NCBI GenBank assembly: GCA_904420585.1
Contig: CAJFVX010000024.1
Location: forward strand, 62,001 to 126,000
Origin: Candidatus Howiella intestinavium
GTDB taxonomy: Bacteria > Bacillota > Clostridia > Oscillospirales > Acutalibacteraceae
DNA: 64,000 nucleotides
Direction of reading: 5' to 3'
The position numbers and the translations under genes are program-made. The notes beneath the pieces are model-generated. The model worked only from the letters and a program-made list of their open reading frames with translations. It made no database searches and was not told the origin of the DNA. Below, piece by piece: positions 25,547-35,273 of the stretch. How positions within the stretch are numbered: position 1 is the stretch's first letter; the number at the start of each line of letters is the position of its first letter.

Positions 25547-28500
25547 TTATTCTTTCTCCTCTTGCGAAGAAGACGTTTCCGTATCCGGCGCGTCATTCTG
25601 TGCTGGGTTCCCTTCCGGGACATCGATGGGGGATGTGTTGTCAGGACCGGCAGAGGGAGAAGAGGATGGGCTGGCATCGCTGCCGCTATCCTTTTCCGAA
25701 TCTGCGTCTGTATTTGCAGAAGCCTTGTCTGCGGAGGATTCGCCGCCCTCTGAAAGTGGCGCAGTCTTCTCTCCGGCTTCCGGAGCCTTCTTATCCGCTT
25801 CCTGGGATGCCGGTTCCTCGGCGGTTTCCTCCGAACCGTGCCGCCGGGGGGCGGGTAGTACATCGGTATAGCTGTCGCCCTCTTCGGGAACCGGAGGCAT
25901 ATCCTGCTTACCGGCGCCATCCTCTGCCGGGATACCCTCTTCTGCAGGGGCGGTGCCCTCTGTACTGGCAGCGCCGTCAGCCGAGGTCTCCGGGGACGCA
26001 GCCGGTTCCTGCCGGACAACCTGGGCTTCCTTTTTCGGCTTCAGATGGATGGTGATAATTTCGCTGTCCAGCCTGTCCACAGGAGGCGTCCATTCGGCCG
26101 CCGGCGCGGGCTTTTTGTGGAATAAGCGCCCAATCCAGATGCCCAGCTTGACCAGCTCGCCCAGCACCAGAGGGACGAGGGCCAGGCAGATAATCTTCCA
26201 CCAGTCGGCCGCCCGCAGGACGGTCAGACCGAACACCGACCGCAGGGGGGTCAGCAGGAGAAGCAGGGTAAGTCCCACGGAGAAAAGGGCCGCCAGCAGC
26301 ATCCAGGGATTCAGGGCGGTGCGGAAGATGGAATGGCTGGAGCGCACATTGAAGGCATGGACAATCTGGGAAAATGCCAGGGCGGCAAAGGTCATGGTGC
26401 CCGCGTAAGCATGACTGCCGTCGCTAAAGTAGAGACCGAGGCCGTAGGCCACCAGGGCGATGGCGCAGAGGAGGACGCCCTGCCAGACGGCGTGTATCCC
26501 CAGCCCGCCGGAAAATACGCTTTCGTTCTTGGGCCGGGGCGGCCGCTTCATAATATCCCGCTCGGCCGGTTCCATCCCCAGAGCCAGGGCGGGGGCCCCG
26601 TCGGTAATCAGGTTAATCCAGAGCAGCTGCACCGGCAGGAGAGGGGAGACGCCCCAAACCAGCATGGATACAAAGACGGCCAGAACCTCGCCCAGGTTGC
26701 AGCTGAGCAGGAAATGGACGGCCTTTTTGATGTTGTCGTAAATGCCGCGTCCTTCCCGGACCGCGGTGACAATGGTGGAGAAATTGTCGTCGGTTAGAAT
26801 CATATCCGCCGCGCCCTTGGCCACGTCGGTGCCGGAAGCGCCCATGGCACAGCCGATGTCGGCCGTCTGCAGGGCCGGCGCGTCGTTGACGCCATCTCCC
26901 GTCATGGCCACCACATGGCCCTGATACTGCCAGGCCTTAACAATCCGGATTTTATCCTCCGGCGATACCCGGGCGTAGACCGCAATCTTATCCACGTTCC
27001 GGTTGAGGGCGGCGTCGTCCATCTGCCGCAGTTCCTCGCCGGTGATGGCCCGGGTACCCGGCTGCAGAATGCCCAGCTGTTTGGCAATGGCCGAGGCGGT
27101 GGCGATGTGGTCGCCGGTGATCATCACCGTACGGATGCCGGCCGACTGACAGAGCCGGATGGCGTCGGCCGCCTCGGGGCGGGGTGGATCCATTAAGCCC
27201 ACCAGACCCACAAAATTCAAATCTCGCTCCAGCTGGTCGCTGGTGGGATTGGCCGGCACGTCCTCCAGGGGTTTGATGGCCACCGCCAGGACCCGCAGGG
27301 CGCCGGCCGCCATCTTTTCAGCGGCTTCGGCGGCGTGTTTGGTGTGCTGCATACAGAGGGGGAGAAGTACCTCCGGCGCGCCCTTGACTACGGCGAAGGG
27401 GCGGCCGTTTATCATATTGATGGTGGTCATAAGTTTGCGTCCGGCGTCAAAGGGGATTTCGCCCAAACGGGGAAAGATATTGTCCAGTTCGGTTTTATCC
27501 AGCCCCAGGTATTTTATACAGGCCGCCACCAGGCCGGTTTCGGTGGGGTCGCCTATGTGGACAGGCTTTCCCTCCCGCATTTCCACCCGGCCGTCGTTGC
27601 ACATGCCGGCCAGCCGCAAAAGCATCTGCACCTGCTCGGAGAGAGGAGCCTCCCCCAGCTTGACAATGCGGCGGCCGTCATAAACCTGGGTCAGGGTCAT
27701 ACGGTTTTGGGTGAGGGTGCCGGTTTTGTCGGTGCAGATGACCGAGGCGCTGCCCAAGGTCTCCACAGCCGGCAGATGCCGGATGATGGCCCGCTTTTTC
27801 ACCATCCGCTGTACGCCCAGGGCCAGAGCCACCGTGACGATGGCCGGCAGTCCCTCGGGAATGGCGGCCACGGCCAGGGAGACGGATGTAACAAAGAGCT
27901 CCACTATCTGTTCAATCCAGCTGCCCCCTTCAATGAGGACCCGGATAAGTCCTACCACAAAGATGATAAAGCAGATGCAGAGGGCCAGCATCCCCAGGGT
28001 TTTGCCCAGCTGGGCCAGCTTGATTTTCAGAGGCGTGACATTCTCGTCGGCGTTGACCAGTACGGCGGCGATTTTCCCCATTTCGGTGCGCATACCGGTG
28101 TCGGTGACCACCGCCTTGCCCCGGCCGCTGGAGACGGCGCAGCCGGCGTACACCATATTGATGCGGTCGCCTACACCGGCTATGTCGGGAATGCCCTCCT
28201 GCAGCAGCTTTTCCACCGGCACGGATTCCCCCGTCAGGGAGGATTCGTCGCAGTGGAGACCTGCTGTCTCAATCAGCCGCGCATCGGCGGGTATGTAGTC
28301 CCCGGCTTCCAAAAGAATAATGTCGCCGGGCACCAGCTCGTCAGCGCCTATGACCTTTACAATGCCGTCCCGCAGCACCTTGGCCGACGGGGCGGTCATG
28401 TTCCGCAGGGCCTCCAGCGCCTTTTCGGCCCGGCTTTCCTGCAGCACGCCCAGCAGGGCATTGACTATGACAATAGCCACAATGAGGATAGGTTCCATCC

Positions 28501-28747
28501 AGTCGCTGCCGCGGTTGAGGATGGTGACAACCAGGGAAATAGCCGCGGCGATCATCAAAATGATGACCATATAATCCTTCAGCTGTTGGCTGAAGCGCTT
28601 CCAAAAGGATTTTTTCTTCTTTTCCCGCAGCCGGTTGGGCCCGTATTCCTTCAATCGGATTTCCGCTTCTCCGGCGGGCAGGCCCCGGTCGGCATCCACC
28701 CGCAATTCCTTTATCACCTGTGTAAGGGGCGCGCTGTGCCATATCAT
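25547..28747 (-). CDS. Ca2+-type P-ATPase with long acidic C-terminal tail
   Basis: The core (residues 1 to ~875) is a complete P2-type ATPase with cation-ATPase N domain, PEGLPAIVTVALALG in M4, the phosphorylation motif CTDKTGTLTQN near residue 338, KGAPEVLL in the nucleotide domain, and TGDGVNDAPAL. It would expel Ca2+ (possibly Mn2+) from the cell at ATP cost. After the last helix a tail of roughly 190 residues (after KKPAPAAEW) is rich in Glu, Ala, Pro, Ser and Asp, predicted to be disordered, and is not part of the family. GAGGAG precedes the start. The gene is monocistronic and convergent with the EPS operon. Confidence 0.92.
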   Translation of the reverse strand: MIWHSAPLTQVIKELRVDADRGLPAGEAEIRLKEYGPNRLREKKKKSFWKRFSQQLKDYMVIILMIAAAISLVVTILNRGSDWMEPILIVAIVIVNALLGVLQESRAEKALEALRNMTAPSAKVLRDGIVKVIGADELVPGDIILLEAGDYIPADARLIETAGLHCDESSLTGESVPVEKLLQEGIPDIAGVGDRINMVYAGCAVSSGRGKAVVTDTGMRTEMGKIAAVLVNADENVTPLKIKLAQLGKTLGMLALCICFIIFVVGLIRVLIEGGSWIEQIVELFVTSVSLAVAAIPEGLPAIVTVALALGVQRMVKKRAIIRHLPAVETLGSASVICTDKTGTLTQNRMTLTQVYDGRRIVKLGEAPLSEQVQMLLRLAGMCNDGRVEMREGKPVHIGDPTETGLVAACIKYLGLDKTELDNIFPRLGEIPFDAGRKLMTTINMINGRPFAVVKGAPEVLLPLCMQHTKHAAEAAEKMAAGALRVLAVAIKPLEDVPANPTSDQLERDLNFVGLVGLMDPPRPEAADAIRLCQSAGIRTVMITGDHIATASAIAKQLGILQPGTRAITGEELRQMDDAALNRNVDKIAVYARVSPEDKIRIVKAWQYQGHVVAMTGDGVNDAPALQTADIGCAMGASGTDVAKGAADMILTDDNFSTIVTAVREGRGIYDNIKKAVHFLLSCNLGEVLAVFVSMLVWGVSPLLPVQLLWINLITDGAPALALGMEPAERDIMKRPPRPKNESVFSGGLGIHAVWQGVLLCAIALVAYGLGLYFSDGSHAYAGTMTFAALAFSQIVHAFNVRSSHSIFRTALNPWMLLAALFSVGLTLLLLLTPLRSVFGLTVLRAADWWKIICLALVPLVLGELVKLGIWIGRLFHKKPAPAAEWTPPVDRLDSEIITIHLKPKKEAQVVRQEPAASPETSADGAASTEGTAPAEEGIPAEDGAGKQDMPPVPEEGDSYTDVLPAPRRHGSEETAEEPASQEADKKAPEAGEKTAPLSEGGESSADKASANTDADSEKDSGSDASPSSSPSAGPDNTSPIDVPEGNPAQNDAPDTETSSSQEEKE

Positions 28748-28913
28748 CCCCGTTCAACTCCTCTTATTTCCTTTTCCTCCCGGTGCACCGGGTACCTTCC
28801 AGCTTTTATCCCTTATTTTACCTTATAATTACCAGAAAATCAATCTGGATTAAGGAGTGATTTGGCAGGTTTTTTCACACAGCTATTTTGCCGTTCCTTT
28901 TGGATAGCGGATG

Positions 28914-28922
28914 TGGTATAAT
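28914..28922 (+). promoter_or_regulatory. Extended -10 promoter for the PHP gene
   Basis: The sequence TGGTATAAT is an extended -10 element 58 bases upstream of the PHP-protein start. The -35 match (TTCCTT) is poor, as is common with extended -10 promoters. Confidence 0.6.
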
Positions 28923-28980
28923 ATCCTGCATGGAACCCCCGCAGTACCACCAGTTCCGAACGGGGGAGAAAGGAAATAAT

Positions 28981-29658
28981 ATGTCATACCTGTTTGAAAT
29001 GCATTATCATACGCCCCAGACCAGCTATTGCGGCCACATCCCGCCGGCTGAAGCCCTGCCGAAATATAAGGAGGCCGGCTATGCCGGGGTAGTGGTCACC
29101 GACCATTTTTATAAGGAATGGTTCGACGACCGGGGCGAAATACCCTGGGAAGAAAAGATCGACCGTTGGCTGGCGGGCTACCGGGCGGCCGAAGAAGCGG
29201 CCCGGACGTTGGAGGATTTCACGGTTATTCTGGGGATGGAACTCCGGTTTACCGATAATATCAACGACCACCTGGTCTATGGGATTGATGAGGCGCTGCT
29301 GAAGGAGAACCCGGAACCCTATTTGATGACGCCGGCGGAATTCCGCCGCTTTGCCGATGCCCACGGTCTCTTTTTTGCCCAGGCCCATCCCTTCCGCAGC
29401 GTCTGTACCCCCAGGGATCCGGCGGTGCTGCATGGGGTTGAAATCTATAACGGCAACGGCCGGCATAACAGCCATAATCATAAGGCCCAGGCCTTTGCGG
29501 AAGAAAACGGATTGATAGCCCTTTCCGGATCGGATTTCCACGAGTGGGAGGATTTGTGCATGGGCGGCACCTACCTGCGGGAGCGCCCGGATGACTCCAA
29601 GTCCTTGGCCCGGCTGCTGTTCGCCGGCGGGGTGGAGGGTTTTGCCCGGGGCGAGTAG
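28981..29658 (+). CDS. PHP-domain metal-dependent phosphoesterase
   Basis: This protein of 225 residues starts at ATG 28981, eight bases after AGAAAGG. The PHP metal motifs are in order: HYHTPQ at the N-terminus, VVTDHFY, GMELRF, AHPFRS and the C-terminal GSDFHEWED. Such proteins hydrolyse phosphoesters such as histidinol phosphate, pAp or cyclic phosphates. This one is short and lacks the extra loops of HisK, so the substrate is not clear. It stands alone between its own promoter and terminator. Confidence 0.85.
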   Translation: MSYLFEMHYHTPQTSYCGHIPPAEALPKYKEAGYAGVVVTDHFYKEWFDDRGEIPWEEKIDRWLAGYRAAEEAARTLEDFTVILGMELRFTDNINDHLVYGIDEALLKENPEPYLMTPAEFRRFADAHGLFFAQAHPFRSVCTPRDPAVLHGVEIYNGNGRHNSHNHKAQAFAEENGLIALSGSDFHEWEDLCMGGTYLRERPDDSKSLARLLFAGGVEGFARGE

Positions 29659-29693
29659 ATTTTAGCTGGTGAGAGCATCTAACGATGCAGATA

Positions 29694-29730
29694 AAAAAAT
29701 CCTGCCGAAGGCGTTTCGGCAGGATTTTTT
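29694..29730. terminator. Bidirectional terminator
   Basis: AAAAAATCCTGCCGAA (29694-29709) pairs with 29715-29730. A-rich and T-rich flanks make it work for the PHP gene on the plus strand and for the LacI gene on the minus strand. Confidence 0.88.
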
Positions 29731-29764
29731 ATCATGATACGGTGCTTACCTTCATACTGCACTT

Positions 29765-30721
29765 TTATTTTGCAATGCGCTTTACGGAATTCCGCTTAAT
29801 CAGAAAAGGGGAGAAGACCGCGTCGGAAGGGGATTCCCCGCCTTCCAGCAGCTGCAAAAGATACTGCACCAGGGTTTCGGCCAGTTCGTTTAGAGGCTGG
29901 GCCACAGTGGAAATATCCAGCAGCTGGGTCCATTCCAGGTCGTCGAAAACCAGGAAGGAAATATCTTCCGGAATCCGAAGCCCCAGCCGTTTTATTACCC
30001 GGTAGGCACAGGCGGCGAACCAGTCTCCAACGGCAAACACGGCGCTTATTTGATGGGCGGCAATCTTTTCGGCTATACGCTCTTCCGCCTCTTCGGCAGA
30101 CCCGGCGAAAAGCAGGGTATCCGGCCGGGCGTCGGGATATTCCCCACAGGCCTTTTGAAATCCTCCCACCCGATTGGCGCCGCCGCAAAGCAGGATGCGG
30201 CGGTGGCCCATTTCCAACAGGTGCCGGGTGCCGATATAAGCCCCCTGATCGTCAGCCGAGTTCAGGGAGGGCAGACGTGCATATCGCCTGCTGAACAGCT
30301 GGATAAAATGCAGGTCGGGGTTGCGGATATATTCCGGTTCAGGGCCGGCCGCCGGCGTGAAAATAATGGCCTCGGCCCGGGAGCCTATCATGGTGCGGAC
30401 GGCCCGCTGCTGCTTTTCGTAGTCGTAATCGTCAAAGGCCAGCAGCAGACGGTAGCCATGGTCTTCCAGCAGGCGGCCCAGCTTGTGGGCCACCGTGATA
30501 AAGAAGGGGTTGGACATGTCGGGGCTGATAAGGCCGATGGTGTTGGAACGCTGCCGCTTTAGGCTGGCGGCCAGGTAGTTGGGCGTATATTGCAGCTGGG
30601 CGGCGGCGGCCATCACCCTGTCGTAGGTTTCCTTGCGCAGCCGCACATCCCCCCGGAAAGCCCTGGAAACCGTGGTATGGGATACCCCGGCCAGCTTTGC
30701 CACATCCTTACTGGTTGCCAT
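29765..30721 (-). CDS. LacI-family transcriptional regulator
   Basis: This protein of 318 residues starts at ATG 30721, nine bases after GGGAGG; the ten extra residues of an earlier start do not fit the family. The HTH is MATSKDVAKLAGVSHTTVSRAF, the hinge helix is YTPNYLAASLKRQRSNTIGL, and a periplasmic-binding-like sensor domain follows. It is divergent to the secreted GH32 gene and probably regulates it, sensing a sugar or fructose phosphate. A tandem AACGTT-core operator lies downstream of the GH32 promoter. The sequence is not the general CcpA, whose N-terminus is different. Confidence 0.88.
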   Translation of the reverse strand: MATSKDVAKLAGVSHTTVSRAFRGDVRLRKETYDRVMAAAAQLQYTPNYLAASLKRQRSNTIGLISPDMSNPFFITVAHKLGRLLEDHGYRLLLAFDDYDYEKQQRAVRTMIGSRAEAIIFTPAAGPEPEYIRNPDLHFIQLFSRRYARLPSLNSADDQGAYIGTRHLLEMGHRRILLCGGANRVGGFQKACGEYPDARPDTLLFAGSAEEAEERIAEKIAAHQISAVFAVGDWFAACAYRVIKRLGLRIPEDISFLVFDDLEWTQLLDISTVAQPLNELAETLVQYLLQLLEGGESPSDAVFSPFLIKRNSVKRIAK

Positions 30722-30867
30722 AATTTCCGCCTCCCTTGATAATACGTCCATTATACCGCCTGCCGCTTTAAAAAGATAGGTATATTTTTGCGCGGGTATC
30801 CTGTGGAATACCCTTTATTGTGCGATTGCGTTAAGATTTGCACCGAATCATTGTACAATATTATGAA

Positions 30868-30896
30868 TTGATAAAGGCAAAAATATATGCTATTTT
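30868..30896 (+). promoter_or_regulatory. Promoter of the secreted GH32 gene
   Basis: TTGATA (30868-30873) and TATTTT (30891-30896) are spaced by 17 bases, with an extended TGC before the -10. The expected start is about 30903, inside the tandem operator. Confidence 0.65.
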
Positions 30897-30901
30897 AAAA
30901 A

Positions 30902-30928
30902 TGACAACGTTAACAGACAACGTTAACA
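30902..30928 (+). promoter_or_regulatory. Tandem LacI/CcpA-type operator
   Basis: GACAACGTTAACA is repeated head to tail at 30903-30915 and 30916-30928. With the preceding T, the first copy fits the catabolite-repression (cre) consensus TGWNANCGNTNWCA; the second differs only in the first base. Each has the CG-centred AACGTT core used by LacI regulators. The position over the transcription start suits repression by the local LacI protein or by CcpA. Confidence 0.7.
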
Positions 30929-30965
30929 TTTAGCCGTAAACAAAAGAGAAGAAAGGGGAATACAT

Positions 30966-33900
30966 ATGCAGCGTCCGTGGAGCAGACCTTTTGCAAGACA
31001 CAGCCAAGGGAAAAAGAGACGAATGACAAAGGGCGGAAATACACGAGGGGGCGTAAAGCGCTGTGTCTCCCTGGCCTTTGCGCTTTGCGTGGCTTTGACC
31101 GGTGTTCTTCCTCTGGGGATTACGGCCGTAAGCGCCGCAGAGGCCGGCCTTGGCTACCTGAACGGCGATGGTGTGATCAATGGAACTGACGGCTATGAGA
31201 TGGAAAAGCGAAGCGGCAACAATCTGGCGGTTTCCGAAGTCGAGTCCGCCTATTTTGCCTATTCGGCCGATATCAGCTATATCGACGGCAATACGGTTTC
31301 CCTCATGTTCGGCGCCGAAAGCACCGACGCTGGCAGCATCGGCAACGGAACGGACAATAAATTTTTTGGCGCAGAGCTGTCCCGGGATGTGACCGCCGGC
31401 GCCGATAAGGCTGTCCTGCGGCTGAAAATGTTCCAGGACGGCAGCGGTTCCATCGGCGAGGTCATCCACCAGCAGACAGTGGCCACCGATGTGGATACCA
31501 CACAGCCCGTCAGCTTTCAGGCGGTGGTAACCGCCAAAAAAGAGCTGGAGTTTTATGTAAACGGCAGTAAGGCCGATGTGACCATCGACCCCGACGACCT
31601 GGCCAGATTCCAGGGCGCCTATGCCGGCGGCTATCTGGGCCTTGTCACCTTTGATACCGAGGCCCGGTTTTCCAATGTAACCTTAGTCAACAACGGCGCC
31701 GCGGTCACCGACGGCTTCCGCACCAACCTGCCGGGGCTGACCTTTATAAACGGCACCTGGAACCGGACGGAGGCCGGCCTGTATTCCAACGGCAACGATG
31801 TCTTTGCCATGAGCGACGCCAGGGTGAAAAATTTCATTCTGGAAGCCACCGTTACCATCGAGGGCAAGGCAGCGGCTGGGCTTGTTTTCCGCGCGGCCAG
31901 CAAGGAAACACCCAAAGATTCCGGTACCTACATCGCCAACATCCATATTGACAGAAACTGCGGCCGCATGTTCACCTTCGGTACCGGCGCCGGGGACATT
32001 GGCGCAGCCTACTTCCTGCCTGATACTGCCAAGGGTACCTACCAAATGAAGGTTGTGGCCGTGGGCAATAAGATAAATTATTATGTAGACGACGTGCTGG
32101 CCAGTTCCGTAACCCACGACCAGTTTGCGGAAGGCTATTTGGGCCTTATGACCTACGGTGGTTCGGTCACCTACCAGGACGTCATGTACACCGACCTGGG
32201 CGATGCGGCCACGGCGCCCGTCCTCTCGGGCTTGGAGGTCACAGGCGGCAGCATGGCGCTGACGCCGGCCTTTGACCCGGATGTAAGCAGCTACACCTAT
32301 TTTGCCGGCATGGCCGACAGCATTGCCGTGAAGCCCTCTGCGGCGGCCGGCACCACCCTGACCATCAGCGCATCCGGCCCCGAGGGCACTATCCTGGAGG
32401 CGACGGCTGTGGATTCGGGAGAGGAAAAGGAAATCCCCCTGCAGATAGGCAGCAACACAGTCTGCATCTTTGCGGAAAAGGACGGTGTTTCCATGGGTAT
32501 CACCCTTGCGGTGACCAAGAAATCCAGCGCCGACTATATGGCGGCCGAACCCTACCGGCCCCAGTTCCATTTCTCTCCCGAAATCAACTTCATGAACGAC
32601 CCCAACGGCCTTATCTACGATCCAAGCAACGGCACCTGGCATATGTACTTCCAGTACAGTCCCCAGCTTCCCGGCATGGGCAGCCAGACCTGGGGCCATG
32701 CCCAGTCCACCGATTTGGTAACCTGGCAGGAGATGCCGGTGGCCATCCCCATGGATTCCCTGGGGGCCATCTTCTCCGGCTCGGCCGTAGTGGACGAGGA
32801 CAACACCTCCGGCTTCTTTACCGACAATGAACCCGGCGAATCCAAGCTGGTGGCCATCTACACCAACGCGGGGGACAGGGGGCAGGTGCAGTCCATCGCC
32901 TACTCCAAGGACCACGGCGTGACCTGGGTAAAATACGAGGGCAATCCCGTCCTGGACGAGGGGGACAGACAATACGGCGGCGACTTCCGCGACCCCAAGG
33001 TCTGGTGGCAGGAGGATCCCGAGGAGGAAGCGGGCGGCATCTGGCTTATGGTAGTGGCCGGCGGCCGGGGACAGCTTTTCTCCTCCCACGATTTGAAGGA
33101 GTGGAAGTTTGAGCAGGCCCTGACCTTTGCCGACGGCAGCGACCTGTATTCCGAATGCCCGGCCCTTTTCCCGGTGACCCTGGAGGACACGGGCGAGACT
33201 AAGTGGCTGTACGTGGCGTCCAGCGACTGGTACTGCGTAGGCGACATGGTGAAGGAAAGCGGCGGCTGGCGCTTCAAGGCCGAGACCGGTGTCATTGACA
33301 GCGCCAACGGCGGCGCCTCCAAGATGTACGCCGGCCAGTTTTACTATAACGACGGCGCCGGTGAGGATCGGAAGCTCATGGTGCACTGGCTGCAGGATTA
33401 CTCGGCGCCCGGCACCCTGACCGACAAGCGCTGGAACGGCGTCCAGTCCCTGCCCCGGGTCACCGGCCTGAAGCGGATCGACGGCACCTATCATATGACC
33501 GCCTATCCGGCGGAGGAAATCGATGCCTACCGCAGCGATGTCATCTTCTCCACCAAGGATCAGACGGTAGACGAGAGCACCCCCAACATCCTGGCGGGGG
33601 CGGCCGGCCAGTATTATGATATAGAAGCTGTCTTTACCCCCGGCACGGCCACCGAATTCGGCTTTAAACTCCGCACCGGCAACGGCCAGGAAACCATTGT
33701 GAAATACAATACCGAGACCCAGCAGCTTGTTTTGGATAAGTCCAAATCCGGTCCCTGCAACACCGATTCCTTCAGCTGGACCCTCCATCCCATGGAGGAC
33801 GGCAAAATCCAGATGCGGATTCTGATGGACAACTCGGTCGTCGAGGTCTTCGGCAACTACGGCGATGCCGATATGGCCGATTTGTGCTTCCCCGACCCGG

Positions 33901-35222
33901 ACAGCATCGGCATGGAGTTTTTCGCCCTGGGCGGCGACGTCACCATTGACGAGATGAACATCTGGCAGATGAAGTCCATGTTCACCGGCGACAGCCAAAC
34001 CGGCACGGAACCCATGTTCTTGGCCCTGTCTGCCCCTGCCATCGCAGACCCCGGCGAGGCCTTCACCGTCCGCGCCAGCATTCTGCCCATGACCGCCGCC
34101 GATAAGACGGTCACCTGGGATATCGACGAGGGCCTGACCGTGGTGGAGCAGACCGATACTTATGTGGTGCTTACGTCCGACAGGGAAGGCGAATTTACCG
34201 TTGGGGCTGCCAGCAACACCGGCGGCCTTACAAAAGAGATCACCGTCAAGGTGGAGCAGCGGGTCTTTCATACCAACCTGGCCGACTGGGTTTCCAAAGG
34301 CGGCAGCTGGTATAAGACCGGCGACGGCCTGCGGGGCCAGAATGCCGGTTCGGGGGACTGCTTCTATCTGTCCAGAAACAGCCTGCCCGATACCCCCTTC
34401 ACCCTGGAGGCCGACGTGAAAACCCTGGAGGGTCAGGCCACGTCCCTGGTCTTCGGCATAGAAAACTTCGACAATCCCGGCGCTTCCTGGTACTGTTTTA
34501 ACATTGAAAGCACCTCCGGCAAGCTGTTTAAGAATGTCGGCGGCGCCGAGGTCATCCGCAAGGATTACAGCCTTACTACTGAGCAGCAGGAGAACCGCGC
34601 TTTCCATATGAAGCTGGAGTACAACGGCAGGGAATTTGTGGCTTATCTGGACGATAGGGAAGTTGCGAGGTTCGATGACTCGGCCTATCAGGGCGGCTAT
34701 ATAGGCCTTCTGACCTATCGCTCCGACAGTGTCTTCAACAATGTGATCCTGACCCTGGATGAAGAAATCACGGCGGTTTCTCCCATACCGGACATTGAGG
34801 TCCAGCTGGGCTCCGATATTACCCTTGCAGACATCACCGCATCCCTGCCAGAACAGGTCACGGTAGAAATGGAGTCAGGGGTCAAGATTCTGGCCGACGT
34901 CACCGACTGGGATACCTCCAAGGCAGACCTGACCCAGGCCGGCACCACCCAGATTACCGGTACCGTAGAAGGTACCCGCATCCCGGCTGTTATCAACGTG
35001 GTGGTGACGGCGGCTGAGCCGGAACTGGTGAAAGGGGATTTGACAAAAGACGGGAGAGTGGATATAGAGGATGTGATGGCCCTGTGCAGGGTTCTGGCGC
35101 GCAAAGCTGCCGGAATCGAACCCGACAAAGAAGAAATCGCACAGGGGGATATGACGGGCGACGGAAAAGTGGCAATTGAAGATGTGATGGCAATTTGCAG
35201 AGTCATCGCCCGGGGAAAATAA
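30966..35222 (+). CDS. Secreted modular GH32 fructanase with dockerin
   Basis: The protein has 1418 residues. An unusually long basic n-region (~35 residues) and a hydrophobic core ending near AVSAAEA form the signal peptide. Two concanavalin-like modules (about 45-245 and 255-410) and a cadherin-like beta module (~415-520) come before the GH32 catalytic part, which begins at YRPQFHFSPEINFMNDPNG (nucleophile Asp ~544), then FRDPKVWW (~676) and the acid Glu in SECPALFP (~730). After the GH32 beta-sandwich there are an Ig-like module, another concanavalin-like module (~1100-1260), a Big_4-like module, and a type-I dockerin. It should cut inulin- or levan-type fructans outside the cell. The dockerin predicts attachment to a cohesin not present here. 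Confidence 0.9.
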   Translation: MQRPWSRPFARHSQGKKRRMTKGGNTRGGVKRCVSLAFALCVALTGVLPLGITAVSAAEAGLGYLNGDGVINGTDGYEMEKRSGNNLAVSEVESAYFAYSADISYIDGNTVSLMFGAESTDAGSIGNGTDNKFFGAELSRDVTAGADKAVLRLKMFQDGSGSIGEVIHQQTVATDVDTTQPVSFQAVVTAKKELEFYVNGSKADVTIDPDDLARFQGAYAGGYLGLVTFDTEARFSNVTLVNNGAAVTDGFRTNLPGLTFINGTWNRTEAGLYSNGNDVFAMSDARVKNFILEATVTIEGKAAAGLVFRAASKETPKDSGTYIANIHIDRNCGRMFTFGTGAGDIGAAYFLPDTAKGTYQMKVVAVGNKINYYVDDVLASSVTHDQFAEGYLGLMTYGGSVTYQDVMYTDLGDAATAPVLSGLEVTGGSMALTPAFDPDVSSYTYFAGMADSIAVKPSAAAGTTLTISASGPEGTILEATAVDSGEEKEIPLQIGSNTVCIFAEKDGVSMGITLAVTKKSSADYMAAEPYRPQFHFSPEINFMNDPNGLIYDPSNGTWHMYFQYSPQLPGMGSQTWGHAQSTDLVTWQEMPVAIPMDSLGAIFSGSAVVDEDNTSGFFTDNEPGESKLVAIYTNAGDRGQVQSIAYSKDHGVTWVKYEGNPVLDEGDRQYGGDFRDPKVWWQEDPEEEAGGIWLMVVAGGRGQLFSSHDLKEWKFEQALTFADGSDLYSECPALFPVTLEDTGETKWLYVASSDWYCVGDMVKESGGWRFKAETGVIDSANGGASKMYAGQFYYNDGAGEDRKLMVHWLQDYSAPGTLTDKRWNGVQSLPRVTGLKRIDGTYHMTAYPAEEIDAYRSDVIFSTKDQTVDESTPNILAGAAGQYYDIEAVFTPGTATEFGFKLRTGNGQETIVKYNTETQQLVLDKSKSGPCNTDSFSWTLHPMEDGKIQMRILMDNSVVEVFGNYGDADMADLCFPDPDSIGMEFFALGGDVTIDEMNIWQMKSMFTGDSQTGTEPMFLALSAPAIADPGEAFTVRASILPMTAADKTVTWDIDEGLTVVEQTDTYVVLTSDREGEFTVGAASNTGGLTKEITVKVEQRVFHTNLADWVSKGGSWYKTGDGLRGQNAGSGDCFYLSRNSLPDTPFTLEADVKTLEGQATSLVFGIENFDNPGASWYCFNIESTSGKLFKNVGGAEVIRKDYSLTTEQQENRAFHMKLEYNGREFVAYLDDREVARFDDSAYQGGYIGLLTYRSDSVFNNVILTLDEEITAVSPIPDIEVQLGSDITLADITASLPEQVTVEMESGVKILADVTDWDTSKADLTQAGTTQITGTVEGTRIPAVINVVVTAAEPELVKGDLTKDGRVDIEDVMALCRVLARKAAGIEPDKEEIAQGDMTGDGKVAIEDVMAICRVIARGK

Positions 35223-35273
35223 CGAGGGCATACCTTTGAAAACCCAAAAGTAAACAGGGAAGGACTGACAACC

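Noticed and set aside
31683..34607. Long open frame on the minus strand antisense to the GH32 gene
   Set aside because: It lies wholly inside a well-supported GH32 gene, has no ribosome site, and its product is low-complexity Gly/His/Val-rich sequence, as expected from a shadow frame in GC-rich coding DNA.
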